Assembly (NCBI GenBank): GCA_030272585.1
Contig: BSYQ01000004.1
Location: 7,006,001-7,070,000, forward strand
From: Bryopsis sp. KO-2023
Lineage: Eukaryota > Chlorophyta > Ulvophyceae > Bryopsidales > Bryopsidaceae
DNA length: 64,000 nt
Direction of reading: 5' to 3'
Numbering within the stretch: position 1 is the first letter of the stretch; each line of letters starts with the position of its first letter. The notes beneath the pieces are model-generated. The model was given only the letters and a program-made list of their open reading frames with translations. It made no database searches and had not been told where the DNA came from. Shown one piece after another: positions 17,169-30,120 of this stretch. The position numbers and the translations under genes were made by a program.

Positions 17169-20100
17169 TCAGCTCAGCAATTTTTTTGCATGTTTGTTCA
17201 ATGTTTGAGTCAATCCCTGCCATCGTTGTGCATTGTGTCGAACATCAAGCTTCCAAAAGTTCCTCCCCTCCTCTTTTTGACCTTCTTCAGCTGCTGGACA
17301 TGGAGCTCTCTTTCTTTCGTTTCGTGGCTGAATGAGTTGTTTGAAGAGTGCGGGTTTGCATTTTCCACCTTCATTTGAAAAAAAACAAGAGATGAAAAGG
17401 AGGGGGGGGGGGGGGGGTTGAGAAACAGCAATAGAGCAATACAGCTGAAGATAAAAGACTGTGTCAATTAAAGGTACTAAAATCGATGGTAAATAAGCTG
17501 CATTCATAAGTTCTTTTTTATAATGCCTAGCTTCCATTCCACTTCTTTCTTTCTTTTTCTTTTTAAAGATTCTGATGCACAACACCTAAAAGTCATAATC
17601 TTGATTGCCCTGTGTCATGGATAATAATCCTGGAAAATTATTTTTAGTTCTTATTATTATTTGAGAGCAACCGAAAAAATACTTATTATCACTAATACTT
17701 AAAACCAAATCCAGATGGTAAAACAACAAAACAAGAAATGGACTCTGATTACCTGGAATGGAGTGTAGTGCATGTCAGGAAAACCGTAAAAGCCCCCCTG
17801 TCTGAAATTGAAAGTGCTTTGGGTGGATTCTCTTTGGACTTGCTGTAATTGTTTCTCCAGCTCCGCTATCCGAGCATTCGCTTGCTTGCATTCCGCTTGA
17901 ATGTTTGCAAATAGGGAGTTATGCACTTGGGACATCTGCAATACTTTCATCGCCTGCCAAAAAATCAAAAATTTGATCGAGAATCAGGAAGGGTGCTTCT
18001 CTTGCTGCCATCAATAGAGTTGAACCCCCAAAACCATCACTTTTGATTTCATTGAGATGGTGCAAAAAATTGCTTTGAGAAACATAAAAAAATCCAAAGC
18101 ACACCCAGAGGAGGAGTATTTCAAAGCATATATATATTTGATCTGCTCTGGTTATATCCCACCGTGTTTTGAAGAATATTCTTGTTTTGCTTTTGGGTGT
18201 GCTAGTTTATTTTCTTAAATGATTTCAAACCACTCAAATAAATTTGATCATAAATCGATTAATTTGTTTATTATACCCCCCCCCCCCCATGTCCTCAATG
18301 AAATCAAAAGACAAAAAACCTTTTGCTCAGCTTCATGGATTTCGGTGGTATGTTTTAGCTTGAGTTCAGCCTCCAGTTTTTTGTGTTCTTCTGCCTTTTG
18401 ATCCAGCTCTCGTTTTTGCTGCCTCTCCGCCTTCAGCAGCATTCGCTCGGCCTATGTAAAAAACCTCTGTAAATTTCTATTCTTTCTTTTTTCACTAGAG
18501 AAAAAATGCACGGCTGTGTTGTATTCCAGGCTGGATGGGGCACCCATTCCACACCAAACAGCAAAGAGAAAGAAAAAAAAAAAGTCTCACCTCGGCCTTT
18601 TCATGGTTCTTTTGAACAGCAATGTTTCTCAGTCTGTCGATTTCAACGACATGCTTGGTTTCTTCGATTTCCTGAAGAAAAAGAAAGCACACCCCTTGAT
18701 CAATCAAACCCTTGATCAAAATCTCTTACGAAACCCCATTTTGGAGGCATTACGCCAAGTCTAACCAAAGTTTTTCATTCTTTTTTTATTATTTTTTTTG
18801 AATCATGGAACGTGTCTGTGAACACATTGTCTGAAATTCAGAAAAAAAAAATGGCATCAAAAACAATGTCGGAAGGGCAAGTAAATTCAAACATTTGTAT
18901 GCAGGATATACTCTCATCCCAATCCACTTTTTCATGCATCCAACAAATGTTCAGATAAGTTTGTCTAAGTCACCTGCCGGGCAGCAAGGAATGGATGCAA
19001 CATTTGGAATTCAAAGGTTGGGATTGGCTGCCTCTCTGTCAGCTCGACCTGTCGCAACATCCCTTCCAAAATTCTTGATTCCTCTTTTAGATTTTGGAGC
19101 AGCCGGGAAGAGTTTCCCAAAGCAGCACTCTTTGCCTTCAGTTTTTCTCCAGCCTGGATTCAGAAATGCACAATGTTTCATTCCTGTCTTTTTAGGCTGT
19201 ATATCTTTTTAAAAACAGACACCAAATAGTAAACTTATTCTGTTGTTTATCCAGACGATTTTTCAAAACATAATTAAATGGACGGAAACTGAAGGGGAAA
19301 ACATTCACAGAGAGATAATGCAACCACAAGGATTCAAAGCCAGGCTTAATAAACAGAGTTTTCAGGGAGGATAGCAACTTTCAGCAGCCACTGATACTGC
19401 CTGCAGGAATTTTCCCATTGTACAAGTGAAACACTAACTAAAGCTAAAAAGATAAAGAGACAAAAGAAGGTCAATCCTCCTTTTTTTTCTACCTAAGGCT
19501 AATTTTTTTGTTTAAAGCACCTTTTCAGCCTCCACATTCGCTCTTTGCAGCTGGAATGAACATTTGCTCAATTCAAGGGCCTTCTCTTGGTTTTCCCTTT
19601 TGCTGTTTCGCAGGTCAGCTTCTAGACCCAAAACTCGTTCACCAGCATGCGACAGTTTTTCTTCGATTTTTCTTACAACTTCCCAATATTGTCCGGATTG
19701 ACAACTTGCCTGGGTTAAAAATTAAAGATGGAGCCCCCACAAACCATCTTATCAGAGTCTTGTGTTTGGTGTACGAGAATTTATCCAATCCAGTACATGT
19801 GAAAAAAAGAGGAGGGCAAGAAGAATTCATTGAAGAAAAACTCCAGAAACTTAATCGAAGGGAGATAAACAGATGTTTTGAAAATATAAGAAAAATTTTG
19901 CCAGGCTTTCGACCAAAAGGTGTACAGAACACATATGCAAACACCCACCTGTGCTCTTGCATCCTGAATTCTGAGTTGAAAACTGTCAATGGAGATTTTC
20001 ATGTTCCTGATCTTGGTTTCCTTCTCTTCCAGAATCTTTCTGAGAGCCTTTGTCTCGGATAGCAGCCCTTTGTTCTGCATCCAGAGGGAGGTTTTTTCTT

Positions 20101-20430
20101 GTCTTTTATTGTAAGAAACTCCGAGAAAAAATCAAGGAGCCAAAAAGTCCCCAAATTCCTGCTAATGTGCCCTTTACTGTTTCTGAGTAGTGAACTGAGG
20201 TGAGTGTAAAAAAAGCATGATCTCCATTTTTGAAAAGGTTGGGGGGGGGGGGACCATATTTTCTTCTAAAAGAGAGAAAATTCTGAACCAGGAAACTACA
20301 GGGTAACAATTCCTTGTCCGATCCGGACCAAGCGATCGACTTCCGGCCGTTCTTTTGATCCAGGAACATCGCATGGTGGTTTAAATCGCTAAACCAACGC
20401 AGACAGTAAAGTGCAAACCCAGTAACGCCG

Positions 20431-20461
<31 letters not shown>

Positions 20462-20769
20462 AGAACCCAATTGCGGACTCGTGTCGTTCTCTGTGATTTT
20501 TGGACTATTTCACGTACCCAAGGCAGATCCTCAAGAATTGCAGCGATGATCTCTTCCGCTCGTTTCACTGCAAAATCCTGAGCATCCCGGAAAAGAGCGC
20601 GAACTCTTTCCCTGATTGACGATACCCAGACGTGCTCCGTGCACAAAAGCCTACACACACACCCACGACCACCCCGCACTAATGTTTTTTCAACGTTAAG
20701 AGATGCGCAATGCAAGCAGATCTGTTCGACAAGAACACGAATTCTGAATGTCCCTTACAGTTCGACCAT
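17169..20769 (-). CDS. Coiled-coil protein, eight exons
   Basis: Deduced exons (minus): 20769-20759, 20611-20518, 20074-19949, 19709-19521, 19153-18974, 18671-18591, 18451-18320, 17953-17753 and a tentative last exon 17327-17169 ending in TGA. The first exon holds only 11 coding bases, so there are nine coding segments. All internal junctions are phase 0 except the first (phase 2), with GT-AG borders, giving about 390 residues. Much of the protein is charged heptad-like helix (AERMLLKAERQQKRELDQKA, ARIAELEKQLQQVQ, ALRKILEEKETKIRN). No catalytic motif or named family is recognisable. It is probably a structural or tethering protein. The start codon and last exon are the weakest parts. Confidence 0.65.
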
Positions 20770-21610
20770 CGCTGCTCAGCGACTCGGAGTGCGGCTGCAA
20801 ACACCACGCAAGGCAAGACACGCGATTCAGAAAGGATCGCCGTTATGTACAGAATCAGACCAAAACCTCGTACCTCCTGCAGGGTGACGGCGGATGCTTG
20901 TCGGACTGCTCTACGTACACAATGGTCTTTCGTCACCCGCCTGCCAAATTAGAGAATGATAACCCAAGGCAAAGAAATTTCTTTAAAGCAAAACAGACCC
21001 CCAAAAAAAATCCAAGAAAAAAAAGTGGAAGTCGACCAAATTAACAAGAAGCAAAATGCAATCAAGACGAAAGAGATTGGAGTTTGTTTATGAAAGCAAC
21101 CATAATCATAATCATAATCATAATTACAACCCACAGCAAAAGAGAGCCATCACCCTCTATGATGCTGGAACAAAGACAAAAAGGAAAAAAAAGAAAGAGA
21201 AAAACAAAAAAAAAACCAAAAACAAAACAAAAACCTTAGGATTGTAAACCTGCTGAACGTATTGAAGCCATTTTGCTGATAACTAAAGCTAATTTGCCCG
21301 ATGGCACCCTACTAAAAAGATCCTTGGGATTAGCCCATCGAAAAACATCTGAATGCAAAGAACGAAAGGAAGAATAAAAAGGACATTCAAAAAGAAAATG
21401 CCGTTCATCGTTGAAAGCAACAATGATACACGCGACAGAAAAACTTGAGACGCACGCTGGTGGTCCAGCGTGTCCAGTGATTGCCAGCATGGCGCGTGGT
21501 GGGCGGGTATAAGAACGCTTTGACACTCCCAACACACCAAGCTTTGCGCGCTGCACAGTCCTGCTCGATCAAGCATTCGCCGCCGACACGCTTGTCAGTT
21601 CTCAGTCAAG
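20770..21610. promoter_or_regulatory. Divergent promoter region, coiled-coil gene and lectin gene
   Basis: The space separates the coiled-coil gene (-) from the lectin-like gene (+). A TATA-like box (GGGTATAAGAACG, around 21509) sits about 100 bases before the lectin ATG at 21611, a plausible core promoter. The rest has poly-A rich blocks and no credible gene. Confidence 0.55.
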
Positions 21611-22003
21611 ATGAGTCCCGCCAATCTCGCTGTTGTGCTGCTGTTGGCAATGATCGCCACCGGTGCATATGCCAGGGTCGGGGTGGTCGACGTTACGAAA
21701 CTGGGTGACAGGCGCTCTTGCCCCGTGAGGCCATGGACTCCTCAGCAAGTCGCCGCCAGGGAGAAGACGGTAGCAGTGAAGTTCGGATTCAAGTACACCA
21801 CGCCGCCCCAAGTGATGGTGGCCCTTTCCGCCATCGACGCCGACAAGACGAAGAATTTGAGGATCCGTCTCGAGGCGGAAGACGTTACGGAAGAAGGGTT
21901 CACCTTGAGGGTGGGCGTCTGGTGCCGGACCTACGTGTACTGGGCTCGGGCGTCCTGGGTCGCGATTCCCGATGTCATTGCCACTACCACTGCCACTACC
22001 TAA
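21611..22003 (+). CDS. Secreted H-type lectin-like protein
   Basis: Single-exon ORF of 130 residues. Residues 1-20 are a clear signal peptide (LAVVLLLAMIATGAYA). The remainder matches the H-type lectin pattern: beta strands with VAVKFGFKYTTPPQVMVALS, IDADKTKNLRIRLEAEDVT and GFTLRVGVWCRTYVYWARAS, then WVAIP. Members of this family (snail agglutinins, discoidins) bind N-acetylgalactosamine as trimers. Here a short N-terminal extension with one Cys precedes the domain. A role in cell-surface or defence sugar binding is inference. A TATA-like box lies about 100 bp upstream. Confidence 0.78.
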   Translation: MSPANLAVVLLLAMIATGAYARVGVVDVTKLGDRRSCPVRPWTPQQVAAREKTVAVKFGFKYTTPPQVMVALSAIDADKTKNLRIRLEAEDVTEEGFTLRVGVWCRTYVYWARASWVAIPDVIATTTATT

Positions 22004-22750
22004 GTGCACTGAGTTTGGATCGATAGCATGCTGCAGTGGTGTCTTTAATGGGGGTGGTCGGCGCAACCTGGGTCACGCTTGTGGGAAGCGGTGATTCTTT
22101 GCCGATTTTGAATCGCCTTTGTGTTCCGAGGCTTGGTTGAGCAGCTCACCAGGTCACAGAACCTTGGTGCTTTTTCTCATGATAGCTATTTTTTTGTTTC
22201 CTGAATTTTTGAGCAAGACGTTTTGAGAGGATACAGAGCTGAAACAAATGATCAGCTTTTTTAAATCTTGTTTGTGCTTTGAAGCAAAACAAACCACTGT
22301 TTCCTGAAATGGTCCTGCCTACTGTTATCCCAATGGAACGTGTGGAACTTTTCCTCCTTGAGTTCTTACAGCTAGATCGTTTGTTAGGACAGTCGAATGG
22401 ATTCACCACAAGATCATCACGTCAAACATCGAACGCAGGCTATCTTTTTGGGTCTCTCAGAAAAAAAGAAGTGGGTCTGGTGCTCATGGGAATTCTGTGG
22501 AATTTCCAATTCATGGTCTCTCTAAGTTCTAAGATTTTCATTCTCTATTATAGATGGAGGTCATAATTATTGTTATAACAACCCTCTCTGATGGTCTCAA
22601 GTGGATTGTACAACATAATCATTGTTTAACAGAATGACAGGTGAATCATTGTTGAGAAACCAATAAAAGAGACGATACAAACAAAAACCAACCTTCAAGT
22701 CTGCAAGAAAAACAACAAATCCAATCGCTGTGACTCACATCAACACTCCT
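22004..22750. other. Convergent 3' region between lectin and F-box/WD40 genes
   Basis: Both neighbours end into this stretch, so it should contain two 3' UTRs. The motif aataaaag near 22663 could serve a poly-A signal. ORFs here lack domain content. Confidence 0.35.
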
Positions 22751-23800
22751 TTAGGACGAAAAGTCCCACGCATAAATGTGACCATCCCCACTCACCCCAA
22801 GAAGCTTACCTTCATCAAGCCAGAGCCCCCGGGTGTCCATCCCCACCTTGAAACTTCTCAGACATATCATTTCTTCCATATCCCATACACGAATATGACC
22901 AAGGTCCGATCCACTCACAACCTTACTCCCCTTCACGGATATAGCTGCAACCATCCTCGATGTGTTCAAGGATCTATAATATCCTAGCGCATCCAAGTCC
23001 CACAAATGAACCCTACTATCGAGCGAACCGCTCAACAGCAAGTTGCCTTGTTTATACAGAGAGAGAACCGCAGCCCCATGCCCAGACAAAACGGTCAAAC
23101 ACTCCCATGAATCGGTGTTCCACAATCGGATAGTGGAGTCCCCAGAACCGCTGACAAGCAGGTTGTGTTTCGGCACACCAACAAGACACTCAACATTCAT
23201 AGTGTGGCCTTGGAGGGCTCGTTCTGAGGGGTTTCCTCTGGTCCATCCCTCCTTAGAGATGACTTTGACATCTGTATTGTAGCCGCCCCCACATGCGATC
23301 GAATCCTCAAGGTCGACGATTGCCTGCACTAACCTGGTATGTGTTTTTACGTCAATAATCTGATCGTTTGTCTCCACATCCCATCCAATCAAGTGCCCAT
23401 CGCTGTCGCCTGAAAAAAGGAGCCCGTCAATAAAACAAAGCGTAGTGATTTGTCTGCCCTCCAGTGCACTGAAGTGAACCATGGATGCTTCTTCCATGTC
23501 CCAGATCTTGATTTGCTCCTCCCCACCTAAAGCAATCAGGTTGCATCTTCTCGCAACACAATAAACATGAAAGTTTGCATTCCCCTCCCACAGAATGGTG
23601 GGTTCAGTGTCACCAAACCGTAAGCACTGCTCTTGGGCAATCCTTTGCTTCAAAATGGGGCTCTCTGCCGCCAGTTTCCAGGTTTTGGCGACACAGGAGC
23701 ATCTTGCAGCCGTCTTGGGTGTGATCTTCTGCAAGAGTTTAGTAAGGATATCCACGGGCAGTGCCCATTCAGCAATGACATCATCTTCCATCCGAATCAT
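22751..23800 (-). CDS. F-box/WD40 repeat protein
   Basis: Intronless ORF of 349 residues from the ATG at 23800 (an upstream in-frame GTG is unlikely to be used). Residues about 10-48 form an F-box (LPVDILTKLLQKITPKTAAR, then CSCVAKTWKLAAE). From about 80 onward there are at least six WD40 units with typical GSGDSTIRLWNTDSWECLTV and SGSLDSRVHLWDLDAL cores. F-box/WD40 proteins are substrate receptors of SCF ubiquitin ligases, where the propeller binds the target. The target is not deducible. The single-exon structure among heavily split neighbours may point to a retrocopy origin. Confidence 0.88.
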   Translation of the reverse strand: MIRMEDDVIAEWALPVDILTKLLQKITPKTAARCSCVAKTWKLAAESPILKQRIAQEQCLRFGDTEPTILWEGNANFHVYCVARRCNLIALGGEEQIKIWDMEEASMVHFSALEGRQITTLCFIDGLLFSGDSDGHLIGWDVETNDQIIDVKTHTRLVQAIVDLEDSIACGGGYNTDVKVISKEGWTRGNPSERALQGHTMNVECLVGVPKHNLLVSGSGDSTIRLWNTDSWECLTVLSGHGAAVLSLYKQGNLLLSGSLDSRVHLWDLDALGYYRSLNTSRMVAAISVKGSKVVSGSDLGHIRVWDMEEMICLRSFKVGMDTRGLWLDEGKLLGVSGDGHIYAWDFSS

Positions 23801-26690
23801 AGAGCACACAGGTCGCGGATTTGCGAGGAAGAGCTTGAACGACTGAACAGGTGCTCATCCAAGGTGTAGCTGCGGACAAAAACTGCACCGTCTTTCAATT
23901 CTCAAAATGAGTGTCGGGACCCTGCTCGACGACCCTTCAGTTTTCTGACATTACCTTGCGAACTCCGTCGAATGACCCGTGAGAAAATGAGAGTGGGTTG
24001 CCTGCTTTTACTGTGATTGCAAGAAAAGTGCTGCTGTGGCTTCCCACCAGCCCCCAAATTTGACGGATCCTTGCTTGAGATATGAGAATGTAAAGGTTTT
24101 CTCAGTGAATGACTGACAGGGTTAAAGTATGACTGCTGCGGGCAATTTACTCTCAACGGCAAGAAAATGATTTTTGTTGTGAGAACCAAATTCCCCCCCA
24201 ATCCTAGAACGATTGCTTGAAATTTTTACAGCTATTAGCCTCCACGGTAGAGTAGTGCCCCAAATAACAAAACGAAAAACAAAAATCCTTGCGAGACGTG
24301 GCTGCGCGCGGTCCTGCTCATCCCTCCGGTTTCACGCTCCTATAACTTTGAATTGTCCTTGCGGGAAAATCGCAGTGGTGAAGCCAAAAACAGAAATAAT
24401 CAGACAGTCCCAATGGCTTTTGTTTTTGTTTTCATTTGTATGTATATTTTTCATTCATTTTTTTGATTGAAGGGTGCCTGCAGCCATTTTCAATTTTATG
24501 ATTTAGAGGATTCTATCCAAAAAAGCACCCTTTCCTCTGCTTGTTTGTCTCTGGTGAACTGAAACCTGAACAGTGAAGCCGAAAAAAATGCTCCATACAT
24601 CCTCCATCTCGATTCAAAAACAGAAACTTGTAAGGTTGTCTGTACTTGGGTTGAAAACTACCACTTTTTGAAATTGCTCTTGTACAGTGTGGTCAAATCT
24701 CATTGCTGAAATTCCCTTATTTTTTGGGGGGGTTGCGGGGTGGGATATGTTTTGTTTCTGTTTGTTTGTTTGTTTGTCAAGAAAAACAAAACACCGTTCC
24801 ACCTGCATGAAAATCCACACAACGGTCGTAACTCTCTCGTTTATGCTCCGTTCCAAGATTGAAAAAAAGCACCCCCCACAAAGGTCCATAACGTCACAAT
24901 TATTTTGCAATAATCGTGCTTATCTGAACAACGGAATTCCCTGGAAAGTCAAAAACGATGAGTAACCACCCAAATGTCTAGATATATCTATGGAAAATGA
25001 CCCCTCCAGATTGAATTTCTCACAGGACCCCCTTTTCTACTCCAAACACACACAATGCCCCTCCACAAACCTCTCCCAAAGATGAACAATACCAGACTAC
25101 CTCGAAAAAACACTTGCTAAAAACTAAAAATGAACTATGAGAGATCCTAGAGGAGGAAAGCTGGTATATTTTGAGAGAACCCAACACCCCCCACCCACAT
25201 GCCAACTGATTCCGCCAATCCATACATTTTGACACTTGCAGACTTTGACCGACTGTGGTGGCAGAAATCTAAAAATAGATATACTCAAATATTAGCGCGT
25301 TTCTTGAAACTAAAATCACGTTTTTATCTTGTGCACTTGGACCTCAAACTCTGATTTTGGAAGGGGAAAAAAGAAACAGCCCTCAAGAAGAACCCCTAAA
25401 ATTAGAAAAATAAACATGACACCCCTCCAACATATTTCTCAACCGTTACAATTATCTCAGAATAACAGCTTGTGGTCCAACGACCGCCAATTTGCAAAAC
25501 TTTTTCTTTAATTTTCTTTTTTGTATCTTGTTCAATTTTTTTTTTTCCTTTCTTAAAAAGAAAAAAAAAGTTCCTTTATGTTTCTTGATATTTTCAAGGA
25601 AAACGCCCCATCCATCTTCAGATTTTGAAATAACAATCGAACACTGATCCAAAGATTTAAAAAAAAAACAGACAGGGCCAAAATTTTTTGAAGGAAAACA
25701 CTTGTATGCTCTATCTTTTCTTTTTTTTTGGAGGTCCATTATTTTTTACTCCCTCCCCCCCAAATTTCCCGAAAAATTATCACCAAAAATAAATGGTGAA
25801 TATTGATAAATACCAAACGCCAGAAGCCACCCCTGAGCCCAAAAGTCAACACACCAAAAATAGATGGTCAAGTCTCCCTGCATGCACATTTTCAATGCAC
25901 GGTCAGTTCAATCGACATCAACATTTCTTCCAGCATTTTCTTGTGAAAAGTGCCTCCCGAATTGCTATTTGTTCTATCATATGTGTTCTTTTTTCCCTTT
26001 TTTCGTAGCTTTTTCTGCAAGGAATTCACCCGGAGCAAGAATTTCCAGAACCCACCGCCCCTCACCAAATACCCTCCTCCTTCTTATCCAGTTCACCAAA
26101 ATTTTTGAGCCCTAAACCCGCACACACATTTAACTGTACAAATATATATAAGTGCATATGTATGTACCCAAGCTTAACCTCAATTCCTTACCTGCCTACA
26201 TGATCAATTCTGAGATCCAATTTCTAGCAACCGACCTGTCGCATGTCAGACATCCAGACCCCACTCCGGGAAACCCCAACATTGACAACCAAGATTCTTC
26301 TCTTTTCTTTCTTTTAATTTTTTTTTGCTATGCCATCTTTGCTTTTTCTTCGTTTTTTTTTTTGCCTTGCATGCATATTTGCAAGGAAAACATAAGGAAA
26401 AAAAAAAAAAAACATATCGTCAGTGTTTTTTTACCCTACCCGATTTCCCAGATTGTATCACAAGAAAATGTATATAAAAATGTGACTCTCCATCTATTTA
26501 TAGATCTTTCATTTTGCACCCTCCTGACACCACCACCACCAGAAAATAAGAAAACCCGTAAGAAAGAGAATGCGTAAAACGAAGCAAAAAACTCATTTTT
26601 CAAAGTCTCCAATGCAAATACCTTCCTCCCTTCTTTCTTCTTTCAAAGGAGATATTCGAAAACCAAACACTACCAACAAGCGAAAAACGC
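23801..26690. other. 2.9-kb gene-poor interval
   Basis: AT-rich sequence with long homopolymer runs between the F-box gene 5' end and the receptor kinase 3' end. Short ORFs have no domain content or plausible splice partners. Part must be the F-box promoter and the kinase 3' UTR. I see nothing else. Confidence 0.4.
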
Positions 26691-29600
26691 TCATCTTTTG
26701 ACTGTTAGGTCGGTGCACACTCTCTCCCCCACCCATTCAGCCACCAACAGTTTCTCGATCGTTTCTTGAATTTCCGAGGCCGTCGGCCGATCGTGGAGAT
26801 TCCTCCTGCCACATTGCCAAACCAATTCTCGAACCTCACGTCTAATACAGCTGCTCACAGGAAACCTGACCATATGATAGATCGCATCGCTGGTTTCCAC
26901 CTCCACCCCAATGTCGATGCTGGGTGTCAGACTGTCCAGGCACTCCCACATGATCGTGGCAAAGGAAAATATGTCCATTTTCTGGCCCTCGATCTTCGTA
27001 CAGGTGTTCCTCCAGCCTTGGACAGCTTCCGGAGCCATGTAACACACGGTTTCAGCACCGGATTGCAAATGATCATGGGCCCTGATCATGGAGGAGCCAA
27101 AATCCGACAGTTTTGCCCTGCCATATCTGGTCAGGAGAACGTTTCTCGGTTTCAAATCGCAATGATTGATGTTGTGTGAATGCAGAATCTCCAGCCCCCG
27201 TGCGATGTCAGCAAAAATACATAGCAAAACGTAGTAGGTACACGACCTCCGAAACACATCATCCTCATGAATGAGGTGCCTTAAATTGGTGTGCATCAGT
27301 TCGGTGCACAGATACGCCCTCCGGTGTCGATTGTGAGTTGTAGGGTCCCCCTCCAGGAAGCCCACGATATTAGGATGCTCCGGAAGCAAGCTAAAAACCT
27401 TGATTTCTTGCTCCACCATCGACACCTTCTCCGAATACACCAATTTCACCGCACACTCTCGGCCGATGCCCTTGCTGTCGGTGAACAGCCCCACAACGAC
27501 TTCCCCGAATGTCCCCACACCGATTTTCCTGTCCAGAAGCAACACCACATTGGAGCCGTTCAGTTTTGCCTCCATGGCGTTCGCCCGGAGCCTGCTTATC
27601 CGCATGCCTTGGAAAACCACCACTGCTACCAACCCCATGATGCCGAATACACCAATCACTATGATGAGTATCCTCGGACTCAAGTTCCCCCCCTCTTCAC
27701 GATAGGGTGGCAAGATCACGGTGCCCCCCAAAATGTGGCAGGAGGCTGTGCCATTCATCACGGGGCTTTCAAAAAAAACATCGTGCACCAGGGTGGCATT
27801 CTCAGGGCACTTGAAAAGCTGCTGCCATCCACCGAAATGAGAACAACAACAAATTGAGGGTTTTGTTTGTAATGAATTATTACTCTTTGAACAAAACGAG
27901 CAAGGATGATGCAGGCCCTTCCAATGTTAATAGCTCTATCTGGATGGTGTAGGTGGAAAGATGTGATACTGGTGTTTATGAGGTTGGAAGTGGTTTTCTT
28001 GGCTTGGTTTTTTGCTAGAGAAAAGCACGGGCAACCCACGCACAGACATACATGCACTCACACTTTCCCATTTCCTGGCTTGAGAAAACAAAAAGGATTT
28101 TTACCCTTTCAACCAAAAACTGATGTCCTGCTCCAACGAAAGAAACGTCACATACTGTATATCGATTAAAAGTGTATCCTGATGAAGAAACAGATCATGC
28201 CTTCTATTTTTTCCAACTGTTAAACATTGGACCGACCTGGCATTCTTCCTTGGTCACGCACGGAGTGGAGGCTTGAGCATCGCAAAACTCCGGCCCTACG
28301 CTTTCCACCTCTTGTACATTCAACCCGGGCATCCCACTGTTCTCCACCCGCTCCTTCCCAATCAACTCAGCAAGCATCTCAGGCGCTGTCTGACCTCGGG
28401 GCCCCTCGAAAACCACATTCTCCAGAACCAATTTCGACCCAGGCGAGAGCACCACCGCCGGAATCAGCTTGGCCCCCGTTCCAGAATTAAACCCAGGGGT
28501 TGAGTTTTTGAATATGAGGTCCCTGAGGGTCAATTGAACGCCTTCGGCCAGGGATAGGCATCCTTGCATTCTCCCGAAATCGAGCATGGCTGAGGGGGGT
28601 TGGGTGGAATTCTCTCCGCGGATTATTGCGTTTCGGTTCAGGGTTATGGGGCATTCGAGGGATTGGCCGACCATGCTGAGACGCCCGGAGATGATCACTT
28701 CGTTGTGGGATCTGGTGGTGTCTGCTAGCATCTGGTGGGAATGCCAACACAGAGATTATCAATTTTCCAAGTTCCCACGGCTGAGTACCCCTTGCTTCAA
28801 ACATCCAATAACTCTTGATGGGCGTTTGATTCCAGTTCTCTGTAAAAAGTGGGGAAAAGAATGAAAATTTTCTTTGTTTTTCATGTTTTGGAGAGGGGAC
28901 ATTTCTTTGCGCATTTGGTCGACATTTGTTCAAGGAGGATCGTTTTCCTCAATCTGGGGTTTTGTTCCCTGGAATGCCAACACGAAACCACAGGAGGAAC
29001 ACTGTTTCAGGAAGAGAGCATCCCAGTCTCACCTCCCACAGCCCCTCCCCAGTTTCCACGACTTGATCGTTCCCCAGCTCCATCCACACGAGCGTGTCCG
29101 TAACATTCAAGACAGCCTTCTGATCGACCAACTTCACCCCATAGCTCTCGACCCATTTCGAATATCCCCTCGTCCCTCCCCAGTAGGGCTGGCAATAACT
29201 CATTTTCCCTTCGGGCACCCCTAACTTAGCCAGATGTGTGTCGTTCCGGCACTGCTCCTCGGAAAAGGAAGCATGCGAGAGGTTTCCTAGAATATGGGCT
29301 GGCTCCGCAACGAAAAATTCGATGTTTGGTTCTCCTCTGATTCGAGAAGTGGAGCCCCTCACCAGGCAATTGTGGAAATTGTAGCTGATTCGAGAGGGGC
29401 CAGGGTTTTTTATCAAGGACATCACCACCCCGACAAATTCAACTCTGGCAAAAAAAGACAAAAAAAAATCAACATATTATCGAAAAGGCAGAAAACATCT
29501 AGCAGGATGTTGCACGTGGAATCATATGATACCTTCTTTTTCTCCCCCAGTTGATGATTATTTTTCCAGGGAAATTTGTTACACTAATTTTTTGTGACGT

Positions 29601-30120
29601 GATGATGTAATGGCAACCCCGCGCGGCTCTGGATTTTTGGACATTGTCAGAATTTGGCGGAAATTCGAGCCCGGTTTCGATCGATGAATTCTCACCGAAT
29701 GAACGTAATCGTCACGCTGGCCTCCGGCGCCTCGAAAAAAAGCGTTTCCGTCGCCCCGATCGCCTCCACTTCACCCCCGCGCTTCCGACTCGCCGTCCCC
29801 ACACTCATCATACCATCGACATCCACGGCGACCCGCCCAAAAAATTCTGTCTCCACTTCAACCACGATCGATCCCGTTACGTTAAGCCGCGACTCGCTGC
29901 CCCAACCATTATGCGGCCGCAGATACAAACTGCGGGTGAGAATCACGTGATCGATCGAAGGATTTTCGAAGGCGTCTCTGAGCTCCTGCGGACTGGACAC
30001 TTTTCTCTTCTCTAGCCTACCATTCGCCCCAGCAGATAGCCAGGCGTTTCTTAAAAATAGCACGAGCAATACAATATGTTTTGGCGATCCGCGGCGGAAT
30101 CCTGCGGACCACAAGCGCAT
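26691..30120 (-). CDS. Receptor-like kinase with beta-helix-like extracellular domain
   Basis: Exons 30120-29696, 29444-29033, 28731-28237 and 27821-26691 join in phase (425, 412, 495, 1131 nt) to 820 residues. The start (MRLWSAGFRRG) leads into a signal-anchor or signal peptide (HIVLLVLFLRNAWLSAGA). Residues 45-480 contain repeated V/I-rich short strands (SPQELRDAFENPSIDHVILT; IIRGENSTQ; LRDLIFKNST; LVLENVVFEG), typical of right-handed beta-helix/pectin-lyase-like folds, plus several Cys and N-glycosylation sites. A transmembrane helix spans 495-514 (ILIIVIGVFGIMGLVAVVVF). The kinase domain follows from about 537: GVGTFGEV loop, AVKLV lysine, HCDLKPRN catalytic loop, SDFGSS, MAPEA. All key catalytic residues are present, so it should be active, probably sensing an extracellular polysaccharide or ligand (inference). 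Confidence 0.87.

Noticed and set aside
28780..28852. Extra exon of the receptor kinase (AGAACTGGAATC...)
   Set aside because: It has acceptor- and donor-like borders, but joining the flanking exons directly is in phase and gives a better repeat pattern (GEGLWE to MLADTT).
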